In this document: piece after piece, positions 61,048-64,000 of the stretch | How positions within the stretch are numbered: position 1 is the stretch's first letter | Layout of the letters: every line of letters starts with the position of its first letter | NCBI RefSeq assembly: GCF_900176375.1 | Contig: NZ_FWYF01000005.1 | Location: forward strand, 1-64,000 | Direction of reading: 5' to 3' | Source: Reichenbachiella faecimaris | GTDB taxonomy: Bacteria > Bacteroidota > Bacteroidia > Cytophagales > Cyclobacteriaceae | Length of the DNA: 64,000 nt | Made by a program: the position numbers and the translations under genes | Notes under the pieces: model-generated | The model's database searches: none | Told to the model about the DNA's origin: nothing | The model's input: only the letters and a program-made list of their open reading frames with translations

Positions 61048-61965
61048 TTATTCTTCTAGTTTACTCAGTCCGTTTCTAATCAGGAATTCTCCGTAAAGCA
61101 TTTTGAAATCTTCAACATCTGGAGCTTGCTCCATAATAGCCTCATACTGAGTTAGTGCATCCAGTATGAGGTTGTTATCTTCAAAATATGAAGCCAAAAC
61201 CAATTTTCCTAGTGGGGTCTCTCCTGAAATTTCCGCTTTCAGCTGTGCGAGTGAAGTGTTGATTTCAGTTGCTTTCTCTTCTGATAATCGCTCAATACCA
61301 TAATCAGGAGAGAAGAGGTCTGGGTTATCCTTAACCTTAATATTGAGTATGATAAGTTCTTCAGAAGCCAAATTTTCATCATCCAGATTGATTTGCATGT
61401 AAGGCTTTGTCGTTTCAGCTGAAATTAATTCTTCATCAAATATATTCCTTACAGTAATAACATAGTACGCATTTTCTCCAACAGTATTCCATCTAATGAC
61501 AGCTGCTGGATTAAGAATATTCACAGATGATGGAAGCATGGCAGATATAGCCGTCCCACTTGCTCTTTCTACGGCTCCAGTTGCTTTCATATTCCTTCTG
61601 TAATTCGAATTGTCCCCGTCATCATTAATTTTTGAAAGCACGTAATTCGCATATTTGCTGGCCACAGAAGATTTTGAATTTGCAAGCTGAGTTTCAATGT
61701 CACTTATTTTTGTTACTCCAGGAGCCCTCAGTTCTATGGTTTTCCCCGTTCTATGCATCAATCCAATATATGCACCTTTCGAAGCTATGATTTGGTCACC
61801 TTGCATTAAAGTGATGCCTGGTCTTAGGTGTACTTTTTTTCCATCAGCTTTTTCTACCTGATTTGCACCTTTGCTGGCTAAAACGCGAAACACGAAATTT
61901 CTGCTATTTTGTGCATAGCCAAAAAGGCATGTAGTGAAGAGTAGAACGGTGATAATAAATCTCAT
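61048..61965 (-). CDS. FecR-like exported protein, paralogue 2 of a tandem pair
   Basis: The 305-residue protein has a signal peptide (FIITVLLFTTCLFGYAQ). A FecR-type beta domain (residues about 25-90: FVFRVLASKGANQVEKADGK, LRPGITLMQGDQIIASKGAYIGL) is followed by a helical part, a second beta region around 150-215, and a TPR-like C-terminus (ILDALTQYEAIMEQAPDVED). It is closely similar along its whole length to the product of 62109-63029. The start at 61965 is used because the upstream ATG (61986) lacks a signal-peptide context. FecR domains outside iron uptake often occur in envelope scaffolding proteins. Function is unknown. Confidence 0.72.
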   Translation of the reverse strand: MRFIITVLLFTTCLFGYAQNSRNFVFRVLASKGANQVEKADGKKVHLRPGITLMQGDQIIASKGAYIGLMHRTGKTIELRAPGVTKISDIETQLANSKSSVASKYANYVLSKINDDGDNSNYRRNMKATGAVERASGTAISAMLPSSVNILNPAAVIRWNTVGENAYYVITVRNIFDEELISAETTKPYMQINLDDENLASEELIILNIKVKDNPDLFSPDYGIERLSEEKATEINTSLAQLKAEISGETPLGKLVLASYFEDNNLILDALTQYEAIMEQAPDVEDFKMLYGEFLIRNGLSKLEE

Positions 61966-62054
61966 ATAATTCTTAATTAACTCCATAGTAAGTTAAAGTT
62001 AGTGTTATTGCATTTTGCAATGCACTTATTTATAAAGTAATTCTGCGGTTAAAT

Positions 62055-62083
62055 AAAAAAGGTCATGCCTTATTAGCATGACC
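62055..62083 (-). terminator. Rho-independent terminator after FecR-like paralogue 1
   Basis: On the minus strand GGTCATGC, a 7-nt loop and GCATGACC are followed by six T (62060-62055). It separates the two paralogues, so the second has its own promoter or is expressed less. Confidence 0.85.
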
Positions 62084-62108
62084 CTTCTATCTTAAGAACT
62101 TTGGACGT

Positions 62109-63029
62109 TTATTTTAATCCGTTTTTCGCTAAGAAATCGTTATAAATTGTTTTGAAATCTTCTACATCTGGAGAAGCAATCAAAGCTTTTTCGTATTGAG
62201 TCATAGCATCCAAGATAAGATCGTTTTCCTCATAAAAAGAGGCGAAAATTAAATTGTTCAATGGGCTATCCTCAGCGATTTCTGATTTCAAAGCCAGAAG
62301 ATTTTCATTAATAGACGCTGCGTCGTCGGCAGACATTCTTTTGATGCCATAATCGCCTGACTTCAATTCGTCGTTGTCTTTGACCTGCACATTAAGAATG
62401 ACCAATCTTTCGTTAGCCAGATTATCATCTTCAAAGTTGATGTTTAAGCTAGTGTCAGTAGTTTCCGCACTATATATTTCTTCATCAAAAATATTTTTAA
62501 TACTGACAACATAAGACGCGTCTTCGACCTCTGAAGCACCTTCCCATCTGATGATGGCCTCAGGATTTAGAATATCAACAGAACTTGGTAGCAAGACCTT
62601 TAGCGAAGCGCTAGCTGTTGCTCGTTCTACAGCTCCAGTTGCTTTCATATTGCGTCGGTAGTTTGAACTTTCTCCTTCGCCCTGCATTTTGTTCATTACG
62701 AACTGAGCATATTTGTTAGCTACACTTGATTGGCTTTTTGCCAATTTGGTTTCTAAGTCAGTTATTTTTGTAACACCAGGATTTCTTACCTCAATCGTTC
62801 TTCCCGATTTGTGCATTAATCCAATGTACGCACCAGATGCAGCGATCAATTCGTCGCCTGACATCAAAGTGGCTCCCGTTTTTAAGGGAATAGTTTCGCC
62901 TGATTGCCCTTTTTTTACCTGATTGGCTCCTTTGCTTGCCAATACTCTAAAAACAAAACTTTGTCCGTAGCTGGTATTGACTAGAAAGAATATCAGAAGA
63001 GTAGAAGTTATGAATAATTTAGTTCTCAT
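62109..63029 (-). CDS. FecR-like exported protein, paralogue 1 of a tandem pair
   Basis: The 306-residue protein has a signal peptide (FITSTLLIFFLVNTSYGQ), a FecR-like beta domain (FVFRVLASKGANQVKKGQSG, LKTGATLMSGDELIAASGAY), the shared segment YRRNMKATGAVERA, a second beta region and a helical C-terminus (LILDAMTQYEKALIASPDVED). It and the 61048-61965 product clearly arose by tandem duplication. It starts 28 bp after the CHASE2 gene on the same strand, so the two are likely co-transcribed. I infer a shared periplasmic function with the CHASE2 extracytoplasmic domain. Confidence 0.72.
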   Translation of the reverse strand: MRTKLFITSTLLIFFLVNTSYGQSFVFRVLASKGANQVKKGQSGETIPLKTGATLMSGDELIAASGAYIGLMHKSGRTIEVRNPGVTKITDLETKLAKSQSSVANKYAQFVMNKMQGEGESSNYRRNMKATGAVERATASASLKVLLPSSVDILNPEAIIRWEGASEVEDASYVVSIKNIFDEEIYSAETTDTSLNINFEDDNLANERLVILNVQVKDNDELKSGDYGIKRMSADDAASINENLLALKSEIAEDSPLNNLIFASFYEENDLILDAMTQYEKALIASPDVEDFKTIYNDFLAKNGLK

Positions 63030-63057
63030 GATATATATAGATTTATAGATTACAAAT

Positions 63058-64000
63058 TTACAATTTCTTTAATTCACGGAGTTCCTTTCTACCCTCTTTT
63101 GTAAAGAGATTGACAAAAACTCCAAAGAAGACCTCTAATGCGTCCCCTACAATAAGTACTGCAACAATAGCTAACGTTACATCAACTTTCACATTGAATT
63201 TGATAAATACTATGAGGCTTAAAGTAAATAGTGCTGCAGCCTCAATTAGCTGTGTAAGTTTCGTTAGCCCATCGTACCACTTAGGGACTACTTTGTAGAC
63301 CACCGTAAACAGTACAATGTTGAGATAGAGCAAAATAAGTGCCAAACCGTATGAAAAGGTATCCCCCAGAGAGTTTATATAGTCTTCTGCCATGATCATA
63401 GAAAAAGCATTGGCATGAACCACACCTCCAAACATGTCTGCATGGGTCTTGCCTACATAATTTTTATTCAGTGGAGTGAAATACTTATCGTCCAAGGCTT
63501 TTCGATCACCTAATTCACTTCCCAGATAACAAAAAATGACCGCTTTGTCCTTTATTAATTCAGGAGCAAATTCCATATTCAATACTTGATACCAGTCCAG
63601 TGCAAAATAGCTGATCGGGTATTCAGTATCACCATAGTCAAAAATATTTCCGCGATAGTTGATGTCTTCTACTTCATTGCCTCTGGCTAAGAATTTTTCT
63701 ACTTTTTCAGGATCCATATATTGAGCCATCTTAACAGAAAAAGCTAACTCTTCTTCTCCGTTGACATATTCTCTGACCGCAAATTGCCTACACATTTTAA
63801 GGTCATCCTGATCTGCGGCCCCTGAAATAAAGTTCGTGAATGCAGTTTCTCCATAATTGAAGTACGGGGGATAAGAAACTTCCAAAGTGTCAAACTCACC
63901 ATCATCATCCCTATCCACGAGTTTGCTATACATCACAAGGTTTTCTACTCTGGAGAATGCCTCTGAGAGCTTTAAGTCTCCGAGTGTATCTTCTTTCGGG
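63058..64000 (-). CDS. CHASE2-domain membrane protein, N-terminus beyond the window
   Basis: The frame is open from the stop at 63058 to the right edge (at least 314 residues). It contains the end of a CHASE2 extracytoplasmic sensor domain, with NYRGNIFDYGDTEYPISYF, IKDKAVIFCYLGSELGDRK and GGVVHANAFSMIMAEDYI, all typical of that domain, followed by three membrane helices (about the last 115 residues) and a short basic tail. CHASE2 usually precedes adenylate cyclase, kinase or diguanylate cyclase domains; none is present here. The upstream start lies outside the window. The downstream FecR-like gene begins 28 bp after it. Confidence 0.8.
   Translation of the reverse strand, partial: PKEDTLGDLKLSEAFSRVENLVMYSKLVDRDDDGEFDTLEVSYPPYFNYGETAFTNFISGAADQDDLKMCRQFAVREYVNGEEELAFSVKMAQYMDPEKVEKFLARGNEVEDINYRGNIFDYGDTEYPISYFALDWYQVLNMEFAPELIKDKAVIFCYLGSELGDRKALDDKYFTPLNKNYVGKTHADMFGGVVHANAFSMIMAEDYINSLGDTFSYGLALILLYLNIVLFTVVYKVVPKWYDGLTKLTQLIEAAALFTLSLIVFIKFNVKVDVTLAIVAVLIVGDALEVFFGVFVNLFTKEGRKELRELKKL

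Noticed and set aside
1-64000. CRISPR arrays
   Set aside because: No series of regularly spaced 24-40 bp repeats was found; the only long direct repeat is the 154-bp protease fragment.

Overview
The window is about 64 kb of AT-rich chromosomal DNA from a member of the Bacteroidota, most likely a marine Cytophagales-type bacterium. The placement rests on a gliding-motility/type IX secretion (T9SS) type B sorting domain, a DNA polymerase III alpha subunit with a proofreading exonuclease fused to its N-terminus, an SdhC-SdhA-SdhB operon of the Bacteroidota type, a phosphate-selective porin with Na/Pi symporters, many short lipoproteins, few Shine-Dalgarno sequences and several TAnnTTTG-type -7 promoter elements. 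No rRNA, tRNA, CRISPR array or intact prophage was found. Genus is not decidable from the sequence alone.

Layout. 0-4.4 kb: a secreted M4 (thermolysin-like) metalloprotease running off the left edge, then a scrambled locus made of an IS3-type transposase tail, a 154-bp copy of the inside of the protease gene, and the tail of a LuxR-type regulator. 4.6-6.2 kb: a lipoprotein, a membrane protein and an S4/DUF3817 pair. 6.3-9.9 kb: a minus-strand operon for a periplasmic GMC flavoprotein dehydrogenase (small subunit, catalytic subunit, TIM-barrel isomerase, cytochrome c), probably a glycoside 3-dehydrogenase type sugar oxidation module. 10.2-14.0 kb: an accessory stretch with a frameshifted zeta-toxin-like gene and small partner, degenerate DNA, and a molybdopterin oxidoreductase. 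14.0-18.6 kb: an AraC regulator divergent from an MFS transporter, a Gfo/Idh/MocA oxidoreductase and a sugar isomerase, which looks like the second half of the same keto-sugar pathway.

18.6-31.7 kb: mostly housekeeping and envelope genes: a TruA-like synthase, a methyltransferase, an ABC-F ATPase, a PQQ-type sugar dehydrogenase with a hydrolase, an M1 aminopeptidase, a DEAD-box helicase, and a LexA/CI-like S24 repressor with palindromic upstream DNA. 31.8-36.1 kb: a phosphate module (porin, two divergent Na/Pi symporters) whose promoters share an 11-bp-period TTAACA repeat resembling a PHO box. 36.2-45.6 kb: dnaE, a dispersed inverted repeat, a glycosyltransferase and sdhCAB.

45.9-61 kb: a T9SS cargo protein, a DCC thiol oxidoreductase, fabD, an M48 protease with DUF4870 and duplicated DUF4389 proteins, RidA and aminopeptidase P, an SRPBCC-DGPF-ECF42 sigma module, an M16 protease, an EVE protein, a secreted unknown, and pyrR-pyrB. 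61-64 kb: two tandem FecR-like paralogues behind a CHASE2 membrane protein that is cut by the right edge.

The most unusual items are the protease/IS/LuxR mosaic, the keto-sugar cluster split by an accessory island, the shared PHO-like repeats, the palindromes in front of the S24 repressor, and the CHASE2-FecR-FecR locus.
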